A stretch of DNA of 58,437 bases, from NCBI RefSeq assembly GCF_900188425.1, contig NZ_FZON01000027.1:1-58437 (forward strand). Direction: 5' to 3'. The stretch comes from Antarctobacter heliothermus (GTDB lineage Bacteria; Pseudomonadota; Alphaproteobacteria; Rhodobacterales; Rhodobacteraceae). Both the position numbers and the translations under genes were made by a program. Positions 25,455 to 34,859 of the stretch are shown piece by piece. How positions within the stretch are numbered: position 1 is the first letter of the stretch; every line of letters starts with the position of its first letter. The notes under the pieces are model-generated. The model did not search any database and was not told the origin of the DNA. It was given only the letters and a program-made list of their open reading frames with translations.

Positions 25455-26459
25455 ATGACCTTCTTTGCCAAGACCCTCGGCACTGTCGCCGCACTGGCCC
25501 TCAGCGCCGGCGCGGCAGTTGCCGACGCGGCGCTGATCTATGACCTCGGCGGCAAGTTCGACAAATCCTTCAACGAGGCCGGTTTCAATGGTGCCGAACG
25601 GTACAAGGCCGAAACCGGCGGCAACTACCGCGACATCGAATTGCAGTCCGAAGTCCAGCGTGAGCAGGCCCTGCGCCGCTTCGCCGAGGCCGGTTTCAAC
25701 CCGATCGTGACCACCGGCTTTTCGATGTCCACGCCGATCACCGCCGTGGCACCCGAGTATCCGGACACCAAGTTTGTCACAATCGACGGCTATGTCGATC
25801 CCGAGGCACACCCCAACGTCCTGTCGGTCCTGTTTGCCGAGCATGAAGGCAGCTACCTTGTCGGCATGATGGCGGCGATGGCCTCCGAATCCGATACCGT
25901 GGGCTTTGTCGGCGGCATGGACATTCCGCTGATCCGCAAGTTTGCCTGCGGCTATGCGCAGGGCGTGCTGGCGGTCAAACCGGATGCCAAGGTCATTTCC
26001 AACATGACCGGCACCACCCCCGCCGCATGGAATGACCCGGTCAAGGGGTCGGAACTGGCCAAGGCGCAGATTTCGCAGGGCGCCGACGTGATCTATGCTG
26101 CCGCTGGCGGCACCGGTCTGGGCGTGCTGCAAACCGCCGCCGACGAGGGCATCCTGTCGATCGGCGTGGACAGCAACCAGAACTACCTGCACCCCGGTTC
26201 GGTCCTGACCTCGATGCTCAAGCGCGTCGATGTCGCCGTGTTCGACGCCATGTCGGCCGGTCCCGATCTGGAAACCGGCGTGATCGCGCTGGGTCTGGCC
26301 AACAACGGCGTCGGCTACGCGCTCGACGACAACAACGCCGACCTGGTCAGCGCCGAGATGAAGGCCGCCGTGGATGCCGCGCGCGAGCAGATCATTGCCG
26401 GCGAAATCTCGGTCCACGACTATTCGTCCGACGACGCCTGCCCGGTTCTGAACTTCTGA
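25455..26459 (+). CDS. BMP-family substrate-binding protein (nucleoside ABC transporter)
   Basis: 334 residues; the ATG follows AGGGAG. A signal peptide (about 1-24, ending AAVADA) without a lipobox Cys is followed by a PnrA/BMP fold: LIYDLGGKFDKSFNEAGFNGAERY near the start (Asp/Asn/Phe of the nucleoside pocket), then FAEHEGSYLVGMMAAM and IGVDSNQNYLHPGSVLTSM. PnrA-like proteins bind purine nucleosides in the periplasm. In Gram-positives the equivalent protein is a lipoprotein; here it appears soluble. It is the first gene of a four-gene ABC operon. Confidence 0.92.
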   Translation: MTFFAKTLGTVAALALSAGAAVADAALIYDLGGKFDKSFNEAGFNGAERYKAETGGNYRDIELQSEVQREQALRRFAEAGFNPIVTTGFSMSTPITAVAPEYPDTKFVTIDGYVDPEAHPNVLSVLFAEHEGSYLVGMMAAMASESDTVGFVGGMDIPLIRKFACGYAQGVLAVKPDAKVISNMTGTTPAAWNDPVKGSELAKAQISQGADVIYAAAGGTGLGVLQTAADEGILSIGVDSNQNYLHPGSVLTSMLKRVDVAVFDAMSAGPDLETGVIALGLANNGVGYALDDNNADLVSAEMKAAVDAAREQIIAGEISVHDYSSDDACPVLNF

Positions 26460-26470
26460 TCCACCATCTC

Positions 26471-26531
26471 TCCGGGCGCATCCTGCGCCCGGACCGCCTT
26501 TCTCGAGGGGCCGCCGCCAATGCGGCCCCTC
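26471..26531 (+). terminator. Two tandem strong hairpins after the BMP gene
   Basis: TCCGGGCGCA (26471-26480) pairs with TGCGCCCGGA (26484-26493), and GAGGGGCCGC (26505-26514) pairs with GCGGCCCCTC (26522-26531). Both have perfect 10-bp stems. The first is followed by CCGCCTTTCT. They probably attenuate read-through to the ATPase and permease genes and stabilise the binding-protein mRNA. Confidence 0.7.
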
Positions 26532-26559
26532 TGCCTTCGCCTGCGAAAGCCGCAATGAC

Positions 26560-28173
26560 ATGACCGACACCCCCGCCATCGAACTCAAAGGCATCTCCAA
26601 GGCCTTTGGCCCCGTGCAGGCCAACAAGGACATCGCGATCCGCGTGATGCCCGGCACGATCCATGGCATCATCGGCGAAAACGGCGCGGGCAAATCGACC
26701 CTGATGTCGATCCTCTACGGCTATTACAAAGCCGACAAAGGGGATATTTTCATCAACGGCAAAAAGACCGCGATCCCCGACAGCCAGGCCGCGATCAGCG
26801 CCGGCATCGGCATGGTCTTTCAGCACTTCAAGCTGGTTCAGAATTTTTCCGTCCTCGAAAACGTCATTCTGGGCGTCGAGGACGGTGCCCTGCTGCAAAC
26901 CTCGCTGGCCAAGGCGCGCGGCGTGCTCAAGCATCTGGCCGAAGAATACGAACTGCAGGTCGATCCCGACGCGCTGATCGAGGATCTGTCCGTCGGCCAC
27001 CAGCAACGGGTCGAAATCCTCAAGGCGCTCTACCGCGAGGCGGAAATCCTGATCCTGGATGAGCCGACCGGCGTGCTGACCCCCGCCGAGGCCGACCACC
27101 TGTTCCGCATCCTCGAAGGGCTGAAACGAGAGGGCAAGACGATCATCCTGATCACGCACAAGCTGCGTGAGATCATGGAAATCACCGACACCGTGTCGGT
27201 CATGCGCCGGGGTGAGATGACGGCCACGGTCAAGACATCAGAAACCAGCCCCGAACAGCTGGCAGAGCTGATGGTGGGCCGCAAGGTGCTGCTACGCGTC
27301 GACAAGACCCCCGCCAAACACGGCAAACCCGTGCTGGAGGTTGAAAACCTGCGCCATGTCGATGAGGCCGGGGTTGAGCGGCTCAAAGGCATCTCGTTTA
27401 CCGTGCGCGCGGGTGAAATCCTGGGACTGGCGGGCGTTTCCGGCAACGGCCAGACGCATCTGCTGCATGTGCTGGGCGGCTATGCCGACGCCACCGGGAC
27501 GGTGCGCGTCAACGGGCAGGACATCGACCTGACCGGCAATTATTCGGACGGGAAAAGCCGCCGCGCGCGCGGCATCGCCCATGTCCCCGAGGACCGCCAC
27601 CACGAGGCGCTGATCCTGCCGTTCGCCGCTTGGGAAAACCTGATCTTTGGCTATCACAACGACGCGGCCTACCAATCCGGCCCGCTGATGAACAACGCCG
27701 CGATCAAGGAAGAGGCCGCGCAAAAGATGATGCGGTTCGACGTCCGTCCGCCAAATGCAAACCTCGCCGCGCGTAACTTTTCGGGCGGCAACCAGCAAAA
27801 ACTGGTCCTCGCCCGCGAGATCGAACGCAACCCTGAAATCCTGCTGGTCGGCCAGCCCACGCGCGGCGTCGACATCGGCGCGATCGAATTTATTCACCAA
27901 CAGATCGTCGCCCTGCGTGACAAGGGCAAGGCCATCCTGCTGGTGTCGGTCGAACTGGACGAAATCCTGTCCCTGTCGGACCGCATCGCGGTGATGTTCG
28001 ACGGTGAGATCATGGGCGAACGGCTGCCGTCCGAGACCAACCAGACCGAACTGGGCCTGCTCATGGCGGGCGTGACAGAGATGCCCGACAAGGACAAACC
28101 ACTGATCGAGGTGGTGAACGAACAACTCGAAGCAAAGAAACGGCGTGAGGAGGCCGCGAAAAAAAATGGCTGA
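26560..28173 (+). CDS. Duplicated ABC ATPase of a nucleoside transporter (YufO/NupO type)
   Basis: 537 residues with two nucleotide-binding domains, as in sugar and BMP-type importers. Domain 1 (about 8-240) has Walker [10 protein letters not shown], signature LSVGHQQ and Walker B ILILDEPT. Domain 2 (about 260-510) has the degenerate Walker [10 protein letters not shown], signature FSGGNQQK and a Walker B region [10 protein letters not shown] with a non-canonical Gly/Gln where Asp/Glu is usual, so only one site is likely to hydrolyse ATP well. A charged C-terminal tail ([10 protein letters not shown]) is present. It energises import with the two permeases that follow. Confidence 0.92.
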   Translation: MTDTPAIELKGISKAFGPVQANKDIAIRVMPGTIHGIIGENGAGKSTLMSILYGYYKADKGDIFINGKKTAIPDSQAAISAGIGMVFQHFKLVQNFSVLENVILGVEDGALLQTSLAKARGVLKHLAEEYELQVDPDALIEDLSVGHQQRVEILKALYREAEILILDEPTGVLTPAEADHLFRILEGLKREGKTIILITHKLREIMEITDTVSVMRRGEMTATVKTSETSPEQLAELMVGRKVLLRVDKTPAKHGKPVLEVENLRHVDEAGVERLKGISFTVRAGEILGLAGVSGNGQTHLLHVLGGYADATGTVRVNGQDIDLTGNYSDGKSRRARGIAHVPEDRHHEALILPFAAWENLIFGYHNDAAYQSGPLMNNAAIKEEAAQKMMRFDVRPPNANLAARNFSGGNQQKLVLAREIERNPEILLVGQPTRGVDIGAIEFIHQQIVALRDKGKAILLVSVELDEILSLSDRIAVMFDGEIMGERLPSETNQTELGLLMAGVTEMPDKDKPLIEVVNEQLEAKKRREEAAKKNG

Positions 28174-28223
28174 TCTCCTGCACACGCGCCTGCCTGCCCC
28201 CCTGATCCGGATGGAGTCGCCGC

Positions 28224-29318
28224 ATGGATAAGATGCCAGCCTGGGCCGACGCGGTCCTTGTTCCTGTGATTTCGGTGCTGCTGGCCGCCGCGATCTCGGC
28301 CCTTGTGATCCTTGCCATCGGCGAGAACCCGGTCACGGCCTTTCAGTTGATGGTCGACGGCGCGCTGATGAAGTCCTCTGGCTGGGGCTATACGCTGTAC
28401 TATGCCACCAACTTCACCTTTACCGGGCTGGCGGTCGCGGTCGCCTTTCAGGCCAAGATGTTCAACATCGGCGGCGAGGGGCAGGCCCTGATCGGCGGTC
28501 TTGGCGTGGCGCTGGCCTGTCTCTATGTCCCATGGCCACACTGGAGCATTGCTCTGATCGGGGCCACCGCCTCATCGGCGATCTTTGGCGCGGCATGGGC
28601 GCTGATCCCGGGCTACCTGCAGGCCAAACGCGGCAGCCATATCGTGATCACCACGATCATGTTCAATTTCATCGCCTCGGCGGTGCTGAACTATGTTCTG
28701 GTCAACGTCCTGAAACCGCAGGGGTCGATGGAGCCCGCCTCGGGCCGCTTCCCCGAAGAGACCTTTTTGCCGACGTTCCAGCAGATGTTCTCGACCTCGG
28801 AGACGGTTCTGTTTCGCGGCTCTCCTGCGAATGTGTCCTTTTTCGTCGCCGTCCTCGCCTGCATTCTGGTCTGGCTGCTGATCTGGCGCACCCGGCTGGG
28901 CTATGAAATCCGCGCCTTTGGCAATTCAGAGACGGCGGCGAAATACGCCGGTATCTCGCCGGTCAAGATCACCGTCATCACCATGCTGATCTCGGGCGGT
29001 CTGGCGGGCATGATGGCGCTGAACACCACCATGGGTGAGGCAGAGCGCCTGGTGCTCAACGCCGCCGAAGGGGCGGGTTTCCTCGGCATCGCCGTGGCCC
29101 TCATGGGCCGGTCCCATCCGGTCGGCGTATTCCTTGCCGCGCTGTTGTTCGGCTTTCTCTATCAGGGCGGGGCAGAGCTTGCCTTCTGGACCTCGATCCC
29201 GCGTGAGCTGGTGACGGTCATTCAGGCACTGGTGATCCTGTTCACCGGCGCGCTGGACAACATGATCCGAATGCCGCTGGAAAAGATCTTTCTTTCCTTC
29301 CGCAAGGGAGACGTGTGA
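28224..29318 (+). CDS. BMP-type ABC transporter permease 1 (YufP/NupP type)
   Basis: 364 residues with about nine membrane helices. The BPD_transp_2 signature region includes FNIGGEGQALIGGLGVAL (about 88-105) and the coupling segment RAFGNSETAAKYAGISPVK. The TGA (29316-29318) shares its last base with the ATG of the next permease, so they are translated together. The start lies 50 bases after the ATPase stop. Confidence 0.92.
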   Translation: MDKMPAWADAVLVPVISVLLAAAISALVILAIGENPVTAFQLMVDGALMKSSGWGYTLYYATNFTFTGLAVAVAFQAKMFNIGGEGQALIGGLGVALACLYVPWPHWSIALIGATASSAIFGAAWALIPGYLQAKRGSHIVITTIMFNFIASAVLNYVLVNVLKPQGSMEPASGRFPEETFLPTFQQMFSTSETVLFRGSPANVSFFVAVLACILVWLLIWRTRLGYEIRAFGNSETAAKYAGISPVKITVITMLISGGLAGMMALNTTMGEAERLVLNAAEGAGFLGIAVALMGRSHPVGVFLAALLFGFLYQGGAELAFWTSIPRELVTVIQALVILFTGALDNMIRMPLEKIFLSFRKGDV

Positions 29319-30283
29319 TGGATTTCAACACGGTCATCCAGGTGCTCGACAGCACCATCCGCCTGTCCACGCCCCTGTTGCTGGCCTGCCTTGCGGGGTT
29401 GTTTTCGGAACGCTCTGGCATTGTCGACATCGGGCTAGAGGGCAAGATGCTGATCGCCGCGTTCTTTTCCGCCGCCGTGGCCTTCATGACCGGGTCGGTC
29501 TGGCTGGGCCTGCTGGCGGGCGTCGTCTCGTCCATGGCGCTGTCGGCCATTCACGGACTGGCCTCGATCACCTTTCGCGGCAACCAGATCATTTCCGGCG
29601 TGGCGCTGAATTTCCTCGCCTCCGGGCTGACCGTGCTGATCGCCCAGACGTGGTTTTCCCAGGGCGGGCGCACGCCGTCCCTGGTTGGTGGCGCGCGGTT
29701 CAGTGAACTGACCCTGCCATTCGCCGACAGCCTGCGCCCCGTGCCGGTTCTCGGGCCGATCTATGCCGATCTGATCTCGGGCCACTCGATCCTTGTCTAT
29801 GTCGCGTTCCTGCTGGTGCCTCTGACGTGGTGGGTCATGTTCCGCACCCGGTTCGGCCTGCGCCTGCGCGCGGTCGGTGAGGCGCCAGAGGCGGTGGATA
29901 CCGCCGGGGTCTCTGTCGTCGGGCTGCGCTTTGCCTCCATCGCCATCGCGGGTGTGCTGTGCGGTCTGGCGGGGGCTTATCTCGCCACTGGCCTGCAAGC
30001 AGGCTTTGTGCGCGAAATGACCGCCGGACGGGGGTACATCGCGCTTGCCGCGCTGATCTTTGCCAAATGGCGGCCTTGGTACGCGCTGGGGGCCTGCCTG
30101 CTCTTCGGGTTCCTGCAGGCCGTGGCGCTGCGGTTCCAGAACATTGACCTTGGTGCCTTTGTCGTGCCGGTACAGGTCATGGACGCACTGCCCTACATTC
30201 TGACCGTGGTCATCCTCGCCGGGTTCGTGGGCAAGGCGATCCCGCCCCGCGCCGGCGGCGAACCCTACGTCAAAGAGCGGTAA
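29318..30283 (+). CDS. BMP-type ABC transporter permease 2 (YufQ/NupQ type)
   Basis: 321 residues; the ATG at 29318-29320 overlaps the stop of permease 1 by one base and has GGGAG seven bases upstream. The motif GLFSERSGIVDIGLEGKMLIAAFF is near residues 27-50, and the coupling loop RAVGEAPEAVDTAGVSV near 186-202. Together with permease 1 it forms the nucleoside channel in the inner membrane. A short inverted repeat (ATCGCC/GGCGAT) follows its stop codon. Confidence 0.92.
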   Translation: MDFNTVIQVLDSTIRLSTPLLLACLAGLFSERSGIVDIGLEGKMLIAAFFSAAVAFMTGSVWLGLLAGVVSSMALSAIHGLASITFRGNQIISGVALNFLASGLTVLIAQTWFSQGGRTPSLVGGARFSELTLPFADSLRPVPVLGPIYADLISGHSILVYVAFLLVPLTWWVMFRTRFGLRLRAVGEAPEAVDTAGVSVVGLRFASIAIAGVLCGLAGAYLATGLQAGFVREMTAGRGYIALAALIFAKWRPWYALGACLLFGFLQAVALRFQNIDLGAFVVPVQVMDALPYILTVVILAGFVGKAIPPRAGGEPYVKER

Positions 30284-30380
30284 TCGCCACGGCGATTCCC
30301 GCTCTCCCGCGCATTGACCACGGCGCCACTGGCGCAATGCTGCACTTGCAACCTCCCCGCGCATGGGGCTAGCTTGGCTC

Positions 30381-31295
30381 ATGCAGGTCTACCTTCCCAT
30401 CGCCGAAGTCTCAGTGAACGTTTTCCTCCTCCTCGGCCTCGGGGGGCTGGTCGGGATATTGTCGGGAATGTTCGGCGTGGGCGGCGGATTTCTGATGACT
30501 CCGCTGCTGTTTTTCATCGGCGTGCCGCCTGCTGTGGCCGTCGCCACCGGGGCAAACCAGATCGTCGCCGCATCGGTGTCCGGCCTGATGGCACACCTCA
30601 AACGCAAGACGGTGGACCTCCGAATGGGCACGGTCCTGCTGATTGGCGGCCTTGTCGGCGCGGCGATTGGCGTCGTACTGTTCAACTACCTGAAATCGCT
30701 GGGCCAGGTCGATCTGCTGATCAACCTGTGCTACGTCGTGTTCCTCGGCATCATCGGCGCGCTGATGTTTGTCGAAAGCCTGAATGCCCTGCGCAAATCC
30801 CGCCGCGGCACACCGCCCAAGCGCAAGAAACACAACTGGATCCACGCGCTGCCGTTCAAGATCCGGTTCCGCACCTCGGGACTGTATATCTCCGTCATCC
30901 CGCCGCTGGTGGTAGGCCTCGCCGTGGGGGTGCTCGCCGCCGTCATGGGCGTCGGCGGTGGCTTTATCATGGTGCCCGCCATGATCTACCTGCTGAACAT
31001 GCCGACCAAGGTCGTCATCGGCACCTCTCTGTTCCAGATCATCTTTGTCACCGCCTTCACCACGCTGCTGCATGCCACGACCAACTATACCGTCGACGTC
31101 ATGCTGGCGGTGCTGCTGCTGGTCGGCGGCGTCGTGGGCGCGCAGGTCGGCACCACCATCGGCATGCGGCTGCGGGCCGAACAATTGCGCATCCTGCTGG
31201 CCGGTCTTGTCCTACTGGTCTGTGGCAAGCTGGCGCTCGATCTGCTGCTGACCCCGTCCGAACTCTATGTCATCGCCGAGGTTCCCGGCTCATGA
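30381..31295 (+). CDS. TauE/SafE-family sulfite or anion exporter
   Basis: 304 residues from the ATG giving MQVYLPIAEVSVN; an in-frame ATG 18 bases upstream is possible. There are about eight membrane helices in two homologous halves, marked by GMFGVGGGFLMTPLLFF (about 29-45) and VMGVGGGFIMVPAMIY (about 188-203). The long cytoplasmic loop has a basic patch (RRGTPPKRKKH). TauE/SafE proteins export sulfite, sulfoacetate or related anions. The stop overlaps the start of the TIGR02186-like gene (ATGA), so they act as a pair. Confidence 0.9.
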   Translation: MQVYLPIAEVSVNVFLLLGLGGLVGILSGMFGVGGGFLMTPLLFFIGVPPAVAVATGANQIVAASVSGLMAHLKRKTVDLRMGTVLLIGGLVGAAIGVVLFNYLKSLGQVDLLINLCYVVFLGIIGALMFVESLNALRKSRRGTPPKRKKHNWIHALPFKIRFRTSGLYISVIPPLVVGLAVGVLAAVMGVGGGFIMVPAMIYLLNMPTKVVIGTSLFQIIFVTAFTTLLHATTNYTVDVMLAVLLLVGGVVGAQVGTTIGMRLRAEQLRILLAGLVLLVCGKLALDLLLTPSELYVIAEVPGS

Positions 31296-32047
31296 CCCGC
31301 TGGCTGATCCTCCTCCTGCTCCTCGCGCTGCCCGCCCGCGCAGAGGAAGTCGTGCTGGGCCTGAGCAAGGACATCGTCCAGATCTCCACCGATTTCGACG
31401 GCTCCGACATCCTGATCTTCGGCGCGGTCAAACGGGACACCCCGATCACCGGCGACCCGCTTCAGGTGATTGTCGCGGTCGCCGGCCCGCACAAGCCCCT
31501 CAACGTCTGGCGACAGGCGCGCCGGTTCGGCATCTGGGTCAACGCCCATGCGGTCGAGGTGGACTCCGCGCCCAGCTTCTACGCCATCGCCACCTCGGCC
31601 CCCTGGGACGCGGTGATCTCGGACACAGAGGACCTGCGCCACCGGATCTCGATCCCGCGCGCCATCCGCTCTGTCGGGGCCCCGATGGACGTCCCCGATG
31701 CGCAAAGCTTCACAGAGGCGGTGATCCGCATCCGCAGCCGTGACGGCACCTACCAACTGCTCGAAAACACCGTGACCGTGCGCGAGGAAACCCTCTTCAA
31801 CACCGCCGTCTCGATGCCCGCCAACCTGACCGAAGGCACCTACCCGACGCGCATCTTCCTCACACGGGGCGGCACCGTCGTCGCCTCCTACGAGACCGAA
31901 ATCGAGGTGCGCAAAGTCGGCCTGGAACGCTGGCTCTTCGTGCTCTCGCGTCAACAGCCCCTGGTCTACGGCCTGATGTCACTGTTCATCGCCATCGCGG
32001 CTGGCTGGGGTGCCTCCGCCGCCTTCCGCGTCCTGAGATCACAATAG
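31292..32047 (+). CDS. TIGR02186-family membrane-anchored periplasmic protein
   Basis: 251 residues. It has an N-terminal signal peptide (about 1-17, ending ALPARA), a periplasmic beta-rich domain with FDGSDILIFGAVKR, and a single C-terminal membrane helix (about 225-245) before a short cytoplasmic tail. The family is of unknown function and is typically encoded right next to a TauE/SafE exporter, as here with a 4-base overlap. It probably forms a complex with the exporter. Confidence 0.85.
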   Translation: MTRWLILLLLLALPARAEEVVLGLSKDIVQISTDFDGSDILIFGAVKRDTPITGDPLQVIVAVAGPHKPLNVWRQARRFGIWVNAHAVEVDSAPSFYAIATSAPWDAVISDTEDLRHRISIPRAIRSVGAPMDVPDAQSFTEAVIRIRSRDGTYQLLENTVTVREETLFNTAVSMPANLTEGTYPTRIFLTRGGTVVASYETEIEVRKVGLERWLFVLSRQQPLVYGLMSLFIAIAAGWGASAAFRVLRSQ

Positions 32048-32057
32048 GCCCCGCCCC

Positions 32058-32489
32058 ATGACCCGAACGCCCCCCGGCACCCGCAGCCAATACCGCGCCT
32101 TCCGCACCCTGCCGACCCGCTGGATGGACAACGACGAATACGGCCACATGAACAACGCCACCTACCTGTCGCTGTTCGACACGGCGATCAGCCTGTGGCA
32201 GATGGACAACGGCATCGCGATCCGCGGACCGCAGGCCATGCGCCTGCTCGTGGTGGAAACCGGCTGCCGCTACCATGCAGAGGCGGGCTTCCCCGACCTG
32301 ATCCACGCAGGCCTGCGCCTTGGCCACCTCGGCACCTCCTCCATGCGCACAGAGGTCGGCCTGTTCCGCAACGACGACAGCACCGCCTGCACCGAAGGGT
32401 TCTTCACCCAGGTCCTGACCGACACAGACGGCCGTCCCACGCCGCTCCCCCCCGCTCTCCGCGAAACCCTGCAGACCCTCCTGCCCTGA
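32058..32489 (+). CDS. Hot-dog fold acyl-CoA thioesterase (4HBT type)
   Basis: 143 residues. The catalytic signature WMDNDEYGHMNNATYLSLF matches the 4HBT family motif with its nucleophile/base Asp, and the rest fits a single hot-dog domain. It would hydrolyse acyl-CoA thioesters in the cytoplasm. It starts 10 bases after the TIGR02186-like stop and may be co-transcribed, though no functional link is evident. Confidence 0.88.
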   Translation: MTRTPPGTRSQYRAFRTLPTRWMDNDEYGHMNNATYLSLFDTAISLWQMDNGIAIRGPQAMRLLVVETGCRYHAEAGFPDLIHAGLRLGHLGTSSMRTEVGLFRNDDSTACTEGFFTQVLTDTDGRPTPLPPALRETLQTLLP

Positions 32490-32546
32490 CACCCAGACAC
32501 CAGACATCCGAACCAGACATCCGTCCCAAACGCCAAACCGCCCCAC

Positions 32547-32574
32547 GCTTCTTCTGGCCAAAAATATCCCGGGG
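32547..32574 (+). repeat. Dispersed intergenic repeat, copy D
   Basis: GCTTCTTCTGGCC-AAAAATATCCCGGGG is one of the two long copies; the other is at 40366 in inverse orientation. As there, a GGGGC-AGC-GCCCC hairpin follows within about 30 bases. Confidence 0.75.
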
Positions 32575-32593
32575 TGAATTGGCCATCGGCCAA

Positions 32594-32636
32594 GAGGGGC
32601 AGCGCCCCTCACCGCCTGCGGGCTTGTCCCGCAGGC
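32594..32636. terminator. Paired hairpins between the thioesterase gene and uvrC
   Basis: GAGGGGC (32594-32600) pairs with GCCCCTC (32604-32610), and GCCTGCGGG (32614-32622) pairs with CCCGCAGGC (32628-32636). They lie between two converging genes and could stop transcription in both directions, although no T-tract is present. Confidence 0.5.
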
Positions 32637-32679
32637 TCAACCAGCCCTGCCAACGGCGGGCCAGCCGGATCACGCCCCC

Positions 32680-34521
32680 TCACCCCTTTTCGTGGAAATA
32701 GGCGTAGACCCGCTCCGCCAGTGCCGCGCTGACCCCCTCCACCGCCTTCAGATCGGCCAGGTTGGCGCGGCTCACCGCCTTGGCAGAGCCGAAATGCGCC
32801 ATCAGCGCGCGCCTGCGGGCCGCGCCAACACCGGGCACCTCGTCCAGCGGGTTGGCCATCTGCGATTTCGCCCGCTTCGCCCGGTGGGTGCCAATGGCAA
32901 AGCGGTGCGCCTCGTCGCGCAGGCGTTGGACGAAATATAGCACCGGATCGTTGTGCCGCAGCGCAAAGGGCCGCTGCCCGACACGGTGAAATTCCTCCTT
33001 GCCCGCGTCGCGGTCGATACCCTTGGCGACCCCGACAAACGGCAGATCGTCCACGCCGTGTTCCGCCATGATCTCGGCCACCGCCGACACCTGCCCCGCG
33101 CCGCCGTCGATCAGCATCAGGTCAGGCCACAGCCCCTTGTCCCGGTCCGGATCGTCCTTCTGCAACCGCGTCAGACGCCTATGCAGGACCTCCTTCATCA
33201 TGCCAAAGTCATCGCCGGGCACCAGGTCCGCACCCTTGATGTTGAACTTGCGGTACTGGTTCTTCATGAACCCGTCCGGCCCGGCCACGATCATCCCGCC
33301 CACCGCGTTGGTGCCCTGGATGTGGCTGTTGTCATAGACCTCGACCCGCGCGGGCGGCGCGTCCAGGTCAAACGCCTCGGCCAGCCCCTTCAACAGTTTG
33401 GTCTGCGCCGCGCTTTCCGACATCTTGCGGCCAAGGCTCTCCTTGGCGTTGCGCAGCGCTCCGTCGATCAGTTCCGCCTTTTCGCCCCGCTGCGGCACGG
33501 TGATCTCGACCTTGCGGCCCGCCTTGTCCGACAGCGCCTCACACATCAGGTCCGCGTCCTCGATCCCGTGGCTCAGCAGCAGCAGACGCGCCGGTTCCTT
33601 CTGGTCGTAGAACTGGCCCAGAAAGGCCTCCATGGCCTCCGCATGGCTCACGTCCTCGCCGACGCGGGGGTAGAAATCCTGATTGCCCCAGTTCTGGTTC
33701 GCACGGATGAAAAACACCTGTACACAGGCCTGTCCGCCCTCCATGTGCAGCGCGATCACATCCGCCTCGGCGGTGGTCTGCGGGTTGATCCCCTGCGCCG
33801 TCTGCACCTGCGTCAACGCCCGGATACGATCGCGCAAGGCCGCCGCACGCTCAAACTCCATCGCCTCGGATGCTTCGGCCATCTGTAACTTCAACTGCGC
33901 CTGGATCTGGGTCGAGCGCCCCGACAGGAACCGCTGCGCATCCCTAACGCTTGCGCCATACTCTTCGGGGCTGATCTTGCCGACACAGGGCGCGCTACAG
34001 CGTTTGATCTGGTGTTGCAGACAGGGCCGCGTGCGGGTGTCGAACATGGAATCCGAGCAGTTGCGCAGCAAAAACGCCTTCTGCAACTGGTTCAGCACCC
34101 GGTTGACCGCCCCCGCGCTGGCAAAGGGGCCGTAGTAATCGCCCTTCTCCTTTTTCGCGCCGCGATGCTTCTTGATCATCGGGTAGTCATGATCGGTCAC
34201 AACGATGTTGGGAAAGGACTTGTCGTCACGCAGCAGCACGTTGAACTTGGGCTTCAACTGCTTGATCAGGTTCTGCTCCAGCAGCAGCGCCTCGGTCTCT
34301 GTCCGGGTGGTCAGGAACATCATCGACGCGGTGTCAGAGATCATCCGTTCGATGCGGCGCGAATGCCCGGTGGGCCGCGCATAGCTCGACACCCGCGCCT
34401 TCAGGTTGCGCGCCTTGCCGACGTACAGAACGCGGCTCTGGTCATCCAGCATCCGGTAAACGCCGGGCGAACTGTCCAGCGAATTCAGATAGCCCTGAAT
34501 GATGTCGTGCCCGTTTGCCAC
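32680..34521 (-). CDS. uvrC: Excinuclease ABC subunit C (GTG start)
   Basis: 613 residues; the GTG at 34519-34521 has GGGAGGG upstream and no better ATG exists. Order: GIY-YIG nuclease (about 18-95, GVYRMLDDQ and VLYVGKARNLKAR), a Cys-rich loop (CLQHQIKRCSAPC), UVR domain (about 205-240), the C-terminal RNase H-like nuclease (about 380-540, with DNSHIQGTNAVGGMIV and LMLIDGGAGQ), and a helix-hairpin-helix pair (PGVGAARRRALMAHFGS, VEGVSAALAERVY). It cuts DNA on both sides of lesions with UvrAB. It is probably transcribed from the long A+T-rich gap upstream. Confidence 0.96.
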   Translation of the reverse strand: MANGHDIIQGYLNSLDSSPGVYRMLDDQSRVLYVGKARNLKARVSSYARPTGHSRRIERMISDTASMMFLTTRTETEALLLEQNLIKQLKPKFNVLLRDDKSFPNIVVTDHDYPMIKKHRGAKKEKGDYYGPFASAGAVNRVLNQLQKAFLLRNCSDSMFDTRTRPCLQHQIKRCSAPCVGKISPEEYGASVRDAQRFLSGRSTQIQAQLKLQMAEASEAMEFERAAALRDRIRALTQVQTAQGINPQTTAEADVIALHMEGGQACVQVFFIRANQNWGNQDFYPRVGEDVSHAEAMEAFLGQFYDQKEPARLLLLSHGIEDADLMCEALSDKAGRKVEITVPQRGEKAELIDGALRNAKESLGRKMSESAAQTKLLKGLAEAFDLDAPPARVEVYDNSHIQGTNAVGGMIVAGPDGFMKNQYRKFNIKGADLVPGDDFGMMKEVLHRRLTRLQKDDPDRDKGLWPDLMLIDGGAGQVSAVAEIMAEHGVDDLPFVGVAKGIDRDAGKEEFHRVGQRPFALRHNDPVLYFVQRLRDEAHRFAIGTHRAKRAKSQMANPLDEVPGVGAARRRALMAHFGSAKAVSRANLADLKAVEGVSAALAERVYAYFHEKG

Positions 34522-34859
34522 GGTGGAATCCCTCCCTTGCCAAGTCCCGACCGGCAGCCATACGCCCCTGCAGACCGATGCGCGATTCCTTGCCTTTGCT
34601 GCAACGCGGCTTAGCCCGGTTCAAGTGTTATTGCATCCACCGAAACTGTGGATAAACCTGCGGGCAATTTCCGGGCATGTCGAAATTCTCCTTGTTTCAG
34701 GCCCACTTCGCGGCGCTGCACAAATTTTAGGCAATAATTCAAGCCATTGATTTTATTGAAAATAAAACCAGCCACCTTACAAGCTATTGAGAATCTTCAT
34801 CTTTTCGTAACGCTTTTGTTAAGGGTTTGTGACCAGTGCAAAACTTCCCCGACGGCAGG
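34522..34859. other. A+T-rich intergenic region between uvrC and the SDR gene
   Basis: 338 bases. The part at 34690-34840 is clearly A+T-richer than its surroundings and contains the palindrome TTTTATT-GAA-AATAAAA (34751-34767). The uvrC promoter must lie here. A 16-codon ORF on the - strand (34628-34678, beginning MPGNCPQVYPQ) has AAGGAG upstream but is too short to call a gene. Confidence 0.4.

Noticed and set aside
34628-34678. 16-codon ORF upstream of uvrC as a gene
   Set aside because: A ribosome-like sequence is present, but the length and lack of coupling to uvrC give too little support.
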